64,000 nucleotides of DNA from Treponema sp. (GTDB lineage Bacteria; Spirochaetota; Spirochaetia; Treponematales; Treponemataceae), in NCBI GenBank assembly GCA_016288205.1, contig JAEEYO010000011.1, forward strand, positions 1 through 64,000. The letters run 5' to 3'. The position numbers and the translations under genes are program-made. Each line of letters opens with the position of its first letter. Positions within the stretch are counted from its first letter, which is position 1. A model generated the notes under the pieces. It searched no databases and was not told the origin of the DNA. It saw only the letters and a list, made by a program, of their open reading frames with translations. Positions 16,611 to 25,410 of the stretch are shown in pieces.

Positions 16611-19600
16611 CTATTCGCACCAAACGTCGTGAACAAGGCTCATGTCCTTTAGAGTCTGTATGGTCGCAGCGTCGGAGGGAATCCTGAGCTGGGGGTCCGC
16701 CTTTACGATGTACTGCTTTCCCTCAGAGTCTATATGAAAATATAATACACAATTGCCCTGAACGCCAAATAAAAATTCTTTTATTTCATCAATTCCATTG
16801 CCCCAGTTCCCCTGCCGGGTCAAATCCTTTTCCATCTGCAAGTGCACCGAGGTGATTGATTTCGCCTCCATCTCCTCAGGATCCTCCATTGAGCTGACCA
16901 CGAAAGAGGGGGTCTCACGGGAAGCGTCAACCTTGCCCTTGAAAGCGCAGACTTTTTCGTTCTGGATTTGATCCTTCATCTTCTCCCACTCGTCGGAGAA
17001 GAAGGTAATGTCGATGGTTCCCTTGAAATCAGCAAGTTTTGCGAAGGCCATGAGCTTGCCCTTTTTGTTCATAATCTCCCTGAGTCCCTGAATCATTCCG
17101 ATGGCGGTATAGGTCCGGCCCGAGTTTCTGACCTGCCACGGCTTCATCCCGGAAGCAATCATGGAGTCCCTCGTCTCTTTCTCTTCCTTGCCGATTCTCT
17201 CCATGTTGTCGCTGTTGACCGTCGCACATTTCTCAATCAGCTTACGCCAGTCGTCAAGAGGATGTCCGCTTACAAAACAGCCGATGAATTCCTTCTCCAT
17301 GTTCAGAAGCTCCATCTTCGGCATTTCCTCGACTTCCTCATATTTGAAATCCACGAATTCCTGGAGTCCCGCCATCTCAAACAGACTGCCCTGTCCGCTC
17401 TCCTCGCCAGAATGTTTCTTTTCCTCGTAGGCAATCGCGGCCTCGTAGTTCAGAATCAGCGTCGCGCGGTTCTTGTCCAGCCTGTCGAATCCTCCCGTCT
17501 TAATCAGAACTTCTATGGCCTTTTTGTTCACAGTGTGCGTGTCAATTCTCGCGATGAAGTCACCGAAGGACTTGTAGGGGCCGTTTTTCTCCCTCTCCCT
17601 CACAATCGCCTCGGCAGCTCCCTGTCCCATGCCCTTGATTCCCATGAGACCGAAAACAATGCGTCCGTCAACAACGTCGAAAATGGAGTCGGAGCGGTTC
17701 ACGTCGGGCTGATCCACCGGGATTCCCATCTTACGGGCCTCCTCTATGTAGATCGGGATTTTGTCCGTGGATGTAATTTCGTTCGTAAGGTTCGCTGCCA
17801 TGAACTCTGCGGGACAGTTTGCCTTGAGCCAACCGGTGCGGTATGCGACAACCGAATATGCGGCTGCGTGTGACTTGTTGAATCCGTATCCCGCGAATGG
17901 AACCATGATGTCGAAAATCTCATCGGCGTGTTCCTTGGTGAATCCCTGCTTGACGGCTCCCTCCTCGAACTCCTTCTTCTTTCCCATCAGGACCTCGGGT
18001 TTTTTCTTTCCCATGGCACGTCGAAGCATGTCCGCACCACCAAGACTGAATCCCGCGATTTTCTGGGAAACCTGCATGACCTGCTCCTGATAGACCATGA
18101 CTCCGTAGGTTTCCTTCAGGATGTCTTCCAGGCATGGGTCGGGATAGTGGATGGTCTCGGGCTTCCATTTTCCGTCAATGTAATTCGGGATGTAGTCCAT
18201 AGGTCCCGGGCGGTAAAGCGCGTTCAAAGCAACAAGCTCTTCGATGCACCTTGGTTTCGCCTGCCTCAGGATTTTCTGCATTCCCGGCGACTCAAACTGG
18301 AAGATTGCGACAGTGTCCCCGCGGCAGAAAAGGTCGAAGGTCTTCTCATCTTCCTCGCTCACTTCCTCCGCCCTGAATTCCGGGGTTCCTTCCTTTCTGT
18401 GCTTGTTGATTATGTTCTCGGCATAGCGTATCAGCGAAAGGGTCTTTAGTCCGAGGTAGTCAAATTTGACGAGTCCGCACGGCTCGATTATGTCCATCGT
18501 GTATTGAACCGCCTTGCTTCCTGTCTTGTTATCCTTGAACACCGGAGCCCAATCCGGGAGAGCGGTAAGGCCGATCACCATTCCCGACGCGTGAAGACCT
18601 GTGTTTCGGTTCACGTTCTCAAGTTTTTTGCAGAGAGAGAACATGTGCTGGTAAAGGTCGAACTTGGTCTTGTCGTTGTTGAAGGTCTCCATCTTCGTGT
18701 AGGGGATGAGCTGTCCGTTGTCGGGGTGCTTCTCATCCGGCTCCGTGAAAGCGTCCTTGAGCTTGGCCTTGGGGTTGTCGGGTATGCATGCCTTGAGCGC
18801 GTTGACTTCGGAAAGAGGCACGTCAAGGATTCGTCCCACGTCCGCGATGCACTGCTTGGGCTTGAGCGTACCGAAAGTAACGATGTGTCCCACCTGCGGC
18901 TCTCCGTAAAGATCCACCGTGTGCTCGATGATTCTCTGACGGAATTCGAAGTCCATGTCCACGTCAAAGTCCGGCATGGAGACACGCTCAGGATTCAAGA
19001 ATCGCTCGAAAATCAGCTTGAATCGGAAAGGGTCAATGTCGGTTATGGTCATGCAGTATGCGACAAGACTACCCGCGCCCGATCCACGTCCCGGCCCGAT
19101 GGGGATTCCGTTCTGCTTGGACCAGTTGATGAACTCCCAAACAATCAAAAAGTAGCCGGAGAATCCCATGCTGAAAATGATTCCCAGCTCATACTCGCAT
19201 CTCTCGCGGATTTCCGGGGTGATTTCCTTGTACCGCCTTTTAAGTCCTTCCTCGACGATGTGCCGCACGTAAGCGTCCTGATTTTTCGTGTAGTCGTCGC
19301 TTATCTGGAATTCCTTGGGAAGCTCGAAGCGCGGAAGACAGGTCTTGAGCTCCTGGGTCTTGTACTGGTGGATCGTGAGGTCGCACATGGAGGCAATCTT
19401 CAGGGTGTTCTCCATCGCCTCGGGATATTCGGGGAAAAGCTCGGCCATCTCCGCGTCGGATTTCAGATACCATTCCTGTCCCTGCGCGTACATGCTGATT
19501 CGGTTCGGGTCCTTCATGGATTTTTTTATTCCGATGCACACAAGGGCGTCCTGAGCCTCCGCGTCCTCCTTCCTGCAGTAATGCACATCGTTCGTAAGCA

Positions 19601-20282
19601 CGAGCGGTATGTCAAGGTCACGGGCAAGCTTAACCAGTTTCGGGGCGACCCTTTTCTGATCCTCAATCCCATGGTCCTGAATCTCTATGTAATAATGGTC
19701 GGGACCAAAAAGCTCCTTGTATTTTTTCGCCGTCTCATAGGCCCTCTCCTCGTCACCGTAAAGAAGAGCCATGGGAATCTCTCCCTGAATACATGCCGAA
19801 AGACAGATCAGACCCTCGTGGTATTTCTGCAAAAGATCGAAGCTGATCCTCGGTTTCTCAAAGATTCCACCGTTGTACATTCCCTCGGTAAAAGCAAGTG
19901 ACGAGAGCCACGAGAGATTTTTATATCCGGTCTCATTCTGAGCGAGAAGAATCAGGTGATAGTTGTAATGATGCTTTCCGTTTCTTGAGAAAGGCAGGGG
20001 ATTGTGCTCCAGATGGCTTCCCTCGGCCACATAGAATTCCTCGCCGCAGATCGGGTTGATTCCGTTCGCATGGCAGATATGCTCGAAGTTGAGTATGCCG
20101 AACATATTTCCGTGATCCGTGAGCGCAAGGGATTTCATGTTCATTTCCTTGGCCCGCGCAATCAGTGTGTCCAATTTCGAAACGCCGTCCAAAAGCGAAT
20201 AGTCCGAGTGCACGTGAAGATGTACGAATTTGCTTTCGGGCGTTCCTTCCGGTGCGTCCGGGAAAACGTGGATGTCTGCCAT
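16611..20282 (-). CDS. dnaE: DNA polymerase III subunit alpha
   Basis: 1223 residues. ATG 20282 has AAGGAG 6 bases upstream. The N-terminal PHP domain opens with FVHLHVHSDYSLLDG and has ALTDHGNMFG. The polymerase core includes GPGRGSGAGS (about 395-405) and the catalytic aspartates in MPDFDVDMDF (about 434-443), then YQEQVMQ and GYGFNKSHAAAYS. The helix-hairpin-helix and OB domains follow near the C-terminus (TYTAIGMIQGLREIMNKKG). It replicates the chromosome as the catalytic subunit. The protein is of the DnaE1 type, with no exonuclease insertion as in PolC. A promoter of good quality lies at 20320-20348. It is the first gene of the cluster with YggT and recG. Confidence 0.97.
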   Translation of the reverse strand: MADIHVFPDAPEGTPESKFVHLHVHSDYSLLDGVSKLDTLIARAKEMNMKSLALTDHGNMFGILNFEHICHANGINPICGEEFYVAEGSHLEHNPLPFSRNGKHHYNYHLILLAQNETGYKNLSWLSSLAFTEGMYNGGIFEKPRISFDLLQKYHEGLICLSACIQGEIPMALLYGDEERAYETAKKYKELFGPDHYYIEIQDHGIEDQKRVAPKLVKLARDLDIPLVLTNDVHYCRKEDAEAQDALVCIGIKKSMKDPNRISMYAQGQEWYLKSDAEMAELFPEYPEAMENTLKIASMCDLTIHQYKTQELKTCLPRFELPKEFQISDDYTKNQDAYVRHIVEEGLKRRYKEITPEIRERCEYELGIIFSMGFSGYFLIVWEFINWSKQNGIPIGPGRGSGAGSLVAYCMTITDIDPFRFKLIFERFLNPERVSMPDFDVDMDFEFRQRIIEHTVDLYGEPQVGHIVTFGTLKPKQCIADVGRILDVPLSEVNALKACIPDNPKAKLKDAFTEPDEKHPDNGQLIPYTKMETFNNDKTKFDLYQHMFSLCKKLENVNRNTGLHASGMVIGLTALPDWAPVFKDNKTGSKAVQYTMDIIEPCGLVKFDYLGLKTLSLIRYAENIINKHRKEGTPEFRAEEVSEEDEKTFDLFCRGDTVAIFQFESPGMQKILRQAKPRCIEELVALNALYRPGPMDYIPNYIDGKWKPETIHYPDPCLEDILKETYGVMVYQEQVMQVSQKIAGFSLGGADMLRRAMGKKKPEVLMGKKKEFEEGAVKQGFTKEHADEIFDIMVPFAGYGFNKSHAAAYSVVAYRTGWLKANCPAEFMAANLTNEITSTDKIPIYIEEARKMGIPVDQPDVNRSDSIFDVVDGRIVFGLMGIKGMGQGAAEAIVREREKNGPYKSFGDFIARIDTHTVNKKAIEVLIKTGGFDRLDKNRATLILNYEAAIAYEEKKHSGEESGQGSLFEMAGLQEFVDFKYEEVEEMPKMELLNMEKEFIGCFVSGHPLDDWRKLIEKCATVNSDNMERIGKEEKETRDSMIASGMKPWQVRNSGRTYTAIGMIQGLREIMNKKGKLMAFAKLADFKGTIDITFFSDEWEKMKDQIQNEKVCAFKGKVDASRETPSFVVSSMEDPEEMEAKSITSVHLQMEKDLTRQGNWGNGIDEIKEFLFGVQGNCVLYFHIDSEGKQYIVKADPQLRIPSDAATIQTLKDMSLVHDVWCE

Positions 20283-20319
20283 TGGGTCTCCTTTGCGGTG
20301 GGATTTTTTCTCTGCGTCT

Positions 20320-20348
20320 ATTATAGTACAAATCGCGATAAAAGTCTA
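20320..20348 (-). promoter_or_regulatory. Promoter of the dnaE cluster
   Basis: Minus strand TAGACT (20348-20343), 17-base spacer, TATAAT (20325-20320). The TAGAC(A/T) -35 form also occurs at the HD-GYP gene. The leader is about 30 bases. Confidence 0.6.
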
Positions 20349-20526
20349 TGCGCGGATTTCCTAAAGAGGATTACTCAAAAAAAGAGACCGCCTGAAATCG
20401 CTCGCAGGGGGTATTTGTGGAGGTGTTACTAAAAAAACAAATGCACCTTGCTCCGCTGATTCCGGCAGTCCCGAATGTTTTTAAATGTATGTTTCGTTAT
20501 ATATGGTCAGGAGGCTTCGCCATTTT

Positions 20527-21273
20527 TTACTTCTGTCCGTAATACGCGTTCTTTCCGTGCTTCCTCTGATAGTGCTTGTCAATCACGTAGTCGGCAAGTC
20601 TGCTCCAGTTTGGATTGATCTGCATAGTCATCCATGCCATGCGAGCGACCTCTTCAAGGACGGCGGCATTGTAGACGGATTTGTCCGCGTTGCTTCCCCA
20701 TGTGAAAGGTCCGTGTCCCGCGACAAGCACCATGGGATTCTCTGACGGCACGAGGGGCTTCAGTGGATTTCCCCAGTAGTCAACGGCACCGACCTTCTCT
20801 GGATGCAGGAATGTGTCCGCAATCAGGACTCCGGTTTCCTTTTCATAAGCGCTTTCCACGGCTTCCTTGGTCAGAAGCGGAGTGCAGGGAATGTCGTTCG
20901 CGCTGTGGTCGGCGTGGGTCGTTCCCAAGAGAGGGATTCCTTTTCCTGCCTGTGCCCATGCGACCGCGTGAGGTGAGTGCGTGTGAGTGATGCCGCCGAT
21001 GTTATCAAAATATTTGTAGAGTATGGCGTGAGTCGGTGTGTCGGAGGACGGATTGAGTTTTCCCTCCACCTTTTTCATGTCCAGATCAACTATTACCATG
21101 TCATCCACAGTCATCGTGTCGTAGGGAACCCCGGACGGTTTGATTGCGAAAACTCCCTTGTCCTTGTCAAATGCGGAGACGTTGCCCCATGTGTAGATTG
21201 CAAGTCCGCGTTTCGGTATCTGTATGTTGGCCTCGAAAGCCTCTTCCTTCAAGCTCTGATAAATTGAACCCAT
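20527..21273 (-). CDS. araD: L-ribulose-5-phosphate 4-epimerase (AraD/SgbE-type)
   Basis: 248 residues. ATG 21273 follows AGGAG. It is a class II aldolase/epimerase: GLAIYTWGNVSAFD near the N-terminus, KPSGVPYD, SSDTPTH, the metal-binding histidines 97 and 99 in THTHSPHAVAWAQAG, GTTHADH, and His187 in AGHGPFTWG. The enzyme interconverts L-ribulose 5-phosphate and D-xylulose 5-phosphate, feeding pentose into the pentose phosphate pathway. It is the third gene of the operon behind the regulator and kinase, 9 bases from the kinase stop. The closely related UlaF/SgbE enzymes of ascorbate or xylulose use cannot be excluded. No isomerase gene (AraA) is present within the window. Confidence 0.9.
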   Translation of the reverse strand: MGSIYQSLKEEAFEANIQIPKRGLAIYTWGNVSAFDKDKGVFAIKPSGVPYDTMTVDDMVIVDLDMKKVEGKLNPSSDTPTHAILYKYFDNIGGITHTHSPHAVAWAQAGKGIPLLGTTHADHSANDIPCTPLLTKEAVESAYEKETGVLIADTFLHPEKVGAVDYWGNPLKPLVPSENPMVLVAGHGPFTWGSNADKSVYNAAVLEEVARMAWMTMQINPNWSRLADYVIDKHYQRKHGKNAYYGQK

Positions 21274-21282
21274 ATTTTTCTC

Positions 21283-22878
21283 CTATTTCAGATTTTCCAC
21301 GGCTGCTTTTTCCACCGCAAGACCGGCCGTATAGTTTGCGAAGAATGCGTTGAATCCTTCCTTGTCCTCCGCGCTTGCCTCGTAGCTCTTTGACTTTGCA
21401 GATGCGAAAACCTCCGCGTCAAGATAATCGGCGAGGCTCTTTCCCTTTCCGTTCACGACATAGGATGCGAGAAGTGCCATTCCCCAGGGGCCGCCCTCTC
21501 CTGCTGTCTCCATGAGCGAGATCGGTGTGTGCATGGCCGACGACATTGCCATGAGACCTGTCTCCTGAGTCTTGAAGAATCCTCCGTGACCCGTGAGCCT
21601 GTCAATCTTCACGTTCTCCTCATTGAAGAGAATGTCCATTCCCGCCCTGAGTGCGCCGAGAGACGTGAAAAGCTGTGCGCGCATAAAGTTTGCGAGCGTG
21701 AAATTATTTTTCTGTGTCCTTACAAAAAGCGGACGACCTTCGCTCAAGCCCGTGATTGACTCGCCCGAGATGTAGTTGTAGGGAACGCATCCTCCGCAAT
21801 CCTTGTCGCCCTCAAGAGCCGCACCGAGAAGGCTGTCGTAAAGCTTTCCCTTGTCAACATCGAAGCCGCATTTTTTGATCGCCTCTCCGAAAAGATGAAT
21901 CCACTTGTCGTACTCGCCGGTACAGTTGTTGGCGTGTGCCATTGCGACGAGCTCACCTGACGGGGTTGTGACCAAATCAATCTTGCCGCTGTATGCCTTT
22001 GACAGCTCTTTCTCGAGGACGACCATCGCAAAGACCGACGTTCCCGCAGAGACGTTTCCTGTCCTTGTCCTTACAGAATTCGTTGCGACCATTCCGGTTC
22101 CTGCATCACCCTCAGGAGGAGCGAGTACTGTGCCGCTTTCCAAATCACCGTCTTTGTCAAGGAATTTGATTCCTGCATCAGTGAGCTTTCCGGCTTCCGT
22201 TCCTGCAGTGAGTACCTCTGGCAAAATCTGCTCAAGGGTAAATGAGAATCCGCACGGCTTGATGAGAGAGTCGAACTGCTCAACCATCTTCTTGCTGTAG
22301 TTCTTTGTGCTCATGTCGATGGGGAACATACCGGACGCGTCCCCGATTCCAAGAACCTTTTTGCCCGTGAGCTTCCAGTGCACGTAACCCGCAAGAGTCG
22401 TGATGTATGCGATGTCCTTTACGTGCTCCTCCTTGTTGAGGATGGCCTGGTACAGATGTGAAATGCTCCAACGCTCCGGGATGGGATAGTTGAAAAGAGC
22501 CGAGAGTTTTTCGGATGCCTCTCCCGTAATCGTGTTGCGCCATGTCCTGAACGGAACGAGCAGATTGTCGTTTTTGTCGAAAGCGAGATATCCGTGCATC
22601 ATCGCGCTGATTCCGAGTGCCTTCAGTTTGGTGAGCTTGACCCCGTATTTTTCCTGCACGTCCTTTTTCATGTTCGCGTAGCAGGTGGCAAGTCCGTTGT
22701 GGATTTCATCCAGCGAGTAAGTCCAGATTCCGTTGACCAGAGAGTTCTCCCAGTCGAATGCACCGGATGCGATCGGCTTGTTGTGGTCGTCAATCAGGAC
22801 CGCCTTGATTCTTGTGGATCCGAACTCAATTCCGAGCACCGCATTTCCGTCAGCGATGAATTGTGCGAGATTTTCCAT
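21283..22878 (-). CDS. FGGY family carbohydrate kinase (ribulokinase/xylulokinase-like)
   Basis: About 531 residues. Either ATG 22878 (11 bases from AAGGAG) or the in-frame TTG 22884 (5 bases away, overlapping the LacI-type gene stop as TTGA) could start it. The N-terminal phosphate loop GIEFGSTRIKAVLID is typical of FGGY kinases. Further marks are ISAMMHGYL, GDASGMFPID, PPEGDAGTGMVATNSV with NVSAGTSVFAM (ATP site), and GHGGFFKT near the C-terminus. It should phosphorylate a ketopentose in the cytoplasm. Next to araD the likely substrate is L-ribulose, but this subfamily is not the classic AraB and its substrate is not fixed by sequence. It is the second gene of the operon, translationally coupled to the regulator. 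Confidence 0.88.
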   Translation of the reverse strand: MENLAQFIADGNAVLGIEFGSTRIKAVLIDDHNKPIASGAFDWENSLVNGIWTYSLDEIHNGLATCYANMKKDVQEKYGVKLTKLKALGISAMMHGYLAFDKNDNLLVPFRTWRNTITGEASEKLSALFNYPIPERWSISHLYQAILNKEEHVKDIAYITTLAGYVHWKLTGKKVLGIGDASGMFPIDMSTKNYSKKMVEQFDSLIKPCGFSFTLEQILPEVLTAGTEAGKLTDAGIKFLDKDGDLESGTVLAPPEGDAGTGMVATNSVRTRTGNVSAGTSVFAMVVLEKELSKAYSGKIDLVTTPSGELVAMAHANNCTGEYDKWIHLFGEAIKKCGFDVDKGKLYDSLLGAALEGDKDCGGCVPYNYISGESITGLSEGRPLFVRTQKNNFTLANFMRAQLFTSLGALRAGMDILFNEENVKIDRLTGHGGFFKTQETGLMAMSSAMHTPISLMETAGEGGPWGMALLASYVVNGKGKSLADYLDAEVFASAKSKSYEASAEDKEGFNAFFANYTAGLAVEKAAVENLK

Positions 22879-22880
22879 AC

Positions 22881-23873
22881 TCAAAGATTCTCCTTTAAAT
22901 GTATTGTTATGGGCATTGAAATGTTTTCCGTCACATTTCCGTCAGTTGCTTTCTGATAGATTGTCTTCACTGCCTCGTACCCCTGCTGCTCCGCCTGCTG
23001 AGAAAGAAGACAGTCGATGAATCCTTCCTTTAAATACTGCATGTTCTTTTTCATCAGGTCATAGCCCACGAGCGTAAAAGATTTTTTGATTCCGTTCTGC
23101 TTGCAATACTCCGCGAAACGGTAGCTTGAGTTGTCGGTCAAAAAGATTCCGTCGGGATTCTCGTCCAGCACGGATTTGATGAATCTTCCGGCTTTCTCCT
23201 TCGTCGTGACGTTCTCCGTTATGCTGATGATTTTCTTCCCGCTGAAATACTCCGTGAATCCCTTGGCCCTTTCCTTCAGGTTGTAGGTTCCCGAGTGCAT
23301 CTGGAGGCAGAAGATTTTTTTCGCGTCCGGTGAAAGGAGGTCCATCATGCGTCCGGCGCAAAATCCTCCGTTGTAGGGGTTCTGTGCCACAGTCGAGATC
23401 GGATCCCCGTCGGGCAGCGGCGAGTCGACGAAAACATAGGGAACGTCCGAGAAAAGACCTATGGATTTCCAAACTTCCTCGGCAACCACCGGAGCAATGA
23501 TCAGCGCGTCAAATTTTTCACCCGCCACCCTCTGAGCCTTCTCCAGATAGTCTCCGTCCTTGTTGCGCGAGAACTCCACGAGGACCGTCTCCATGGAAAG
23601 CAGCTTCAAGTCCTCCACTGCGCGCATGATTCCCGAGTAGATGAGGTTCCAGTATGACGAGTCGCTTTTCAGCTTGGGAAGAAGCACCGCAATCCTGAGA
23701 GGCTTTTTCAATGCGAGCTGTCTTGCCAGCGGATTCGGCCTGAACCCTGAGTCCTTGATTATTTTTTCAATTCTTGCGACCGTTTCCTTTGAGACCCTGC
23801 CCCGCTTGTGGATTACGCGGTCAACAGTCCCTATGGAGACTCCGGCTTTTTCCGCAATCTCGTTTATCGTCAT
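22881..23873 (-). CDS. LacI family transcriptional regulator
   Basis: 330 residues. The N-terminal LacI helix-turn-helix (TINEIAEKAGVSIGTVDRVI, residues 2-21) is followed by the hinge helix region (NPLARQLA). A periplasmic-binding-protein-like sensor domain follows (about 58-330, type 1 fold, beginning with RIAVLLPKL). The last base of the central HTH has D-R-V-I rather than the usual S-R-V/A-L, as in the subgroup acting on sugars such as ribose or xylose. It is the first gene of the operon with the kinase and araD, so it probably regulates them and itself. The perfect inverted repeat at 23880-23897 is the best operator. There is no Shine-Dalgarno sequence before the ATG, which follows a run of T. 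Confidence 0.9.
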   Translation of the reverse strand: MTINEIAEKAGVSIGTVDRVIHKRGRVSKETVARIEKIIKDSGFRPNPLARQLALKKPLRIAVLLPKLKSDSSYWNLIYSGIMRAVEDLKLLSMETVLVEFSRNKDGDYLEKAQRVAGEKFDALIIAPVVAEEVWKSIGLFSDVPYVFVDSPLPDGDPISTVAQNPYNGGFCAGRMMDLLSPDAKKIFCLQMHSGTYNLKERAKGFTEYFSGKKIISITENVTTKEKAGRFIKSVLDENPDGIFLTDNSSYRFAEYCKQNGIKKSFTLVGYDLMKKNMQYLKEGFIDCLLSQQAEQQGYEAVKTIYQKATDGNVTENISMPITIHLKENL

Positions 23874-23879
23874 AAAAAA

Positions 23880-23897
23880 TGCGTGTACCTACACGCA
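23880..23897. promoter_or_regulatory. Operator candidate in the lacI-type/binding-protein divergent region
   Basis: TGCGTGTA (23880-23887), centre CC, and TACACGCA (23890-23897) form a perfect 8-bp inverted repeat. It covers the predicted start point of the regulator operon, immediately downstream of its -10 box. This fits autorepression by the LacI-type protein. Confidence 0.65.
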
Positions 23898-23898
23898 A

Positions 23899-23927
23899 AT
23901 TATAGTACGCTTCCAGTGAAAATGCAA
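23899..23927 (-). promoter_or_regulatory. Promoter of the regulator-kinase-epimerase operon
   Basis: Minus strand TTGCAT (23927-23922), 17-base spacer, TATAAT (23904-23899). The start point would fall inside the inverted repeat and give a leader of about 18 bases. Confidence 0.55.
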
Positions 23928-23933
23928 GCCCCC

Positions 23934-23962
23934 TTTACTATTTTTTGAAAATTCTTTAATAT
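23934..23962 (+). promoter_or_regulatory. Promoter of the substrate-binding lipoprotein gene
   Basis: TTTACT (23934-23939), 17-base spacer, TAATAT (23957-23962). The leader of about 25 bases contains GGAGG. Confidence 0.4.
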
Positions 23963-23993
23963 GTAGCAAATCTTAAAATGTTTGGAGGTTTAT

Positions 23994-25151
23994 ATGAAGA
24001 AATCATTTGGAATGGTTTTAGCCGGTGCGCTTTTGGCCGGCGGAATTCTTCTTGCGTCATGTGGAAAATCCGGTGCGAACGAGATCGTCATCGGAGGTGT
24101 GGCACCCCTTTCAGGACAGTACACCGAGTACGGACTTGAGTGCAAGAAGGGAATTGACCTTGCCGTAAAGGAAATCAATGCGGCCGGTGGAATCAACGGA
24201 AAGAAGGTCAAATTCATCTGCGAGGATGACGAGGGAGATCCTGCGAAATCCGTGAACGCATACAAAAAGCTCACGACCCAGAACAAGGTACGCATGGTCA
24301 TCGGATCCCTTACCTCTGGCGCGACAATCGCAATCACACAGCAGGCACAGGCGAACGGCGTCGTACAGATTGCACCTGCGGCCACGGCTCTTGCGGTAAC
24401 TGACGCAGGAAACTACATTTTCCGCGCATGTTTTACGGATCCTTTCCAGGGAAGAATCGGAGGAAAATTTTCCGCGGTTAACCTTGGTGCGAAAAAGGCC
24501 GCTATCCTTTATGACATTGGAAACGACTATTCCGTGGGTCTCATGGAGAACTTCGTGAGCGAATTCACGGCACAGGGCGGAAGCATTGTCTCAACAGAGT
24601 CCTACAGCACAAACGACAAGGACTTCAACGCTCAGCTTACAAAAATCAAGGCTACGAATCCTGACGTGGTATATCTTCCCGACTACTACGCGACTGTTGC
24701 GCTCATCGTAAAGCAGCTCCGCGCACAGGGAATTGACACACCGATTGTCGGTGCGGACGGATGGGACGGTCTCGTTGGTCTTCTTGCAGGAGAGAGCGGC
24801 GATGAGTTCGTGAACGGATACTATTCCAACCACTATGCGGCTGACAGCACAAGTCCTGCAGTACAGAAGTTCGTACAGTCATTCAAGGACGAGTACAAGG
24901 TGGCTCCCAACGCATTCGCAGCACTGGGATACGACAGCATGTGCATGCTCAAGGACGCAATTGTCTCCGCAGGTTCTGCTGATCCCGCTGCCGTACGCGA
25001 GGCACTTGAGAAAACAGACAGCGACTATGTGACCGGACACATCACATTTGACGAGAAGCACAACCCGGTCAAATCCGCAGTCATGATCAAGCTCACCAAG
25101 GACGGAGGAGATCTCAGCTCAGCCTACGAAGCCACAGTTGACATCAAATAA
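23994..25151 (+). CDS. ABC transporter substrate-binding lipoprotein, branched-chain amino acid (LivJ/K) type
   Basis: 385 residues. ATG 23994 has GGAGG 5 bases upstream; the in-frame start at 23982 overlaps that site. A lipoprotein signal ends in LLASC (Cys23). The mature part is a type 1 periplasmic-binding fold of the Peripla_BP_6 family: IVIGGVAPLSGQYTEYG, GIDLAVKEINAAGGINGKKV, EDDEGDP, MVIGSLTSGATIA, and DVVYLPDYYATVALIVKQLRAQG. These proteins capture amino acids or related compounds outside the inner membrane and hand them to a permease. No permease or ATPase gene is adjacent, so it is an orphan that would need a transporter encoded elsewhere. It shares the divergent control region with the sugar operon. 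It is followed by a clear terminator. Confidence 0.9.
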   Translation: MKKSFGMVLAGALLAGGILLASCGKSGANEIVIGGVAPLSGQYTEYGLECKKGIDLAVKEINAAGGINGKKVKFICEDDEGDPAKSVNAYKKLTTQNKVRMVIGSLTSGATIAITQQAQANGVVQIAPAATALAVTDAGNYIFRACFTDPFQGRIGGKFSAVNLGAKKAAILYDIGNDYSVGLMENFVSEFTAQGGSIVSTESYSTNDKDFNAQLTKIKATNPDVVYLPDYYATVALIVKQLRAQGIDTPIVGADGWDGLVGLLAGESGDEFVNGYYSNHYAADSTSPAVQKFVQSFKDEYKVAPNAFAALGYDSMCMLKDAIVSAGSADPAAVREALEKTDSDYVTGHITFDEKHNPVKSAVMIKLTKDGGDLSSAYEATVDIK

Positions 25152-25185
25152 GGTCCCGGCCTGACTCAATTCTGACCACAATCCT

Positions 25186-25240
25186 AGACGGATCCGTCTG
25201 CCCACGATGATGACTCGGAGCAAGCGGGTCCGTTTTTTTT
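25186..25240 (+). terminator. Rho-independent terminator of the binding-protein gene
   Basis: ACGGATCC (25188-25195) pairs with GGGTCCGT (25226-25233), with one G-T pair, followed by a run of T to 25240. The 5' side is also part of a palindrome, AGACGGATCCGTCT. Confidence 0.75.
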
Positions 25241-25288
25241 CACCCAAACAGCATAAGAAACCTAAAAATTTCAATTTTTCAAAAAAAA

Positions 25289-25335
25289 TTTGTCAAAATG
25301 ATTACCGTGACGAAGATTCGTGGCTATTATATATA
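25289..25335 (+). promoter_or_regulatory. Conserved upstream element of Rpn gene, copy B
   Basis: 25289-25323 aligns with 3876-3910 without gaps at 27 of 35 positions, including TGATTACCGTG and GAAGATT. A TATTATATATA segment follows as the -10-like part. The leader to the ATG at 25411 is about 70 bases, longer than at the other copy. Confidence 0.5.
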
Positions 25336-25410
25336 GTGGGGGACGGATTGGATGTAAAAGAATCGCGTTGACGACTGGCCAATCCGTATGACAACTATGG
25401 AGACACAAAA

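Noticed and set aside
18504-19901. Long plus-strand ORF (465 codons) opposite dnaE, and a 301-codon one at 16968-17873
   Set aside because: dnaE is unmistakable on the minus strand across the whole stretch; the opposite frames are long only because of its codon bias and have no homology or ribosome sites.
20400-20530. Possible 40-codon peptide after GGAGG near 20416 in the gap between dnaE and araD
   Set aside because: The GGAGG overlaps the only GTG and the next ATG is too far; composition is not convincing.
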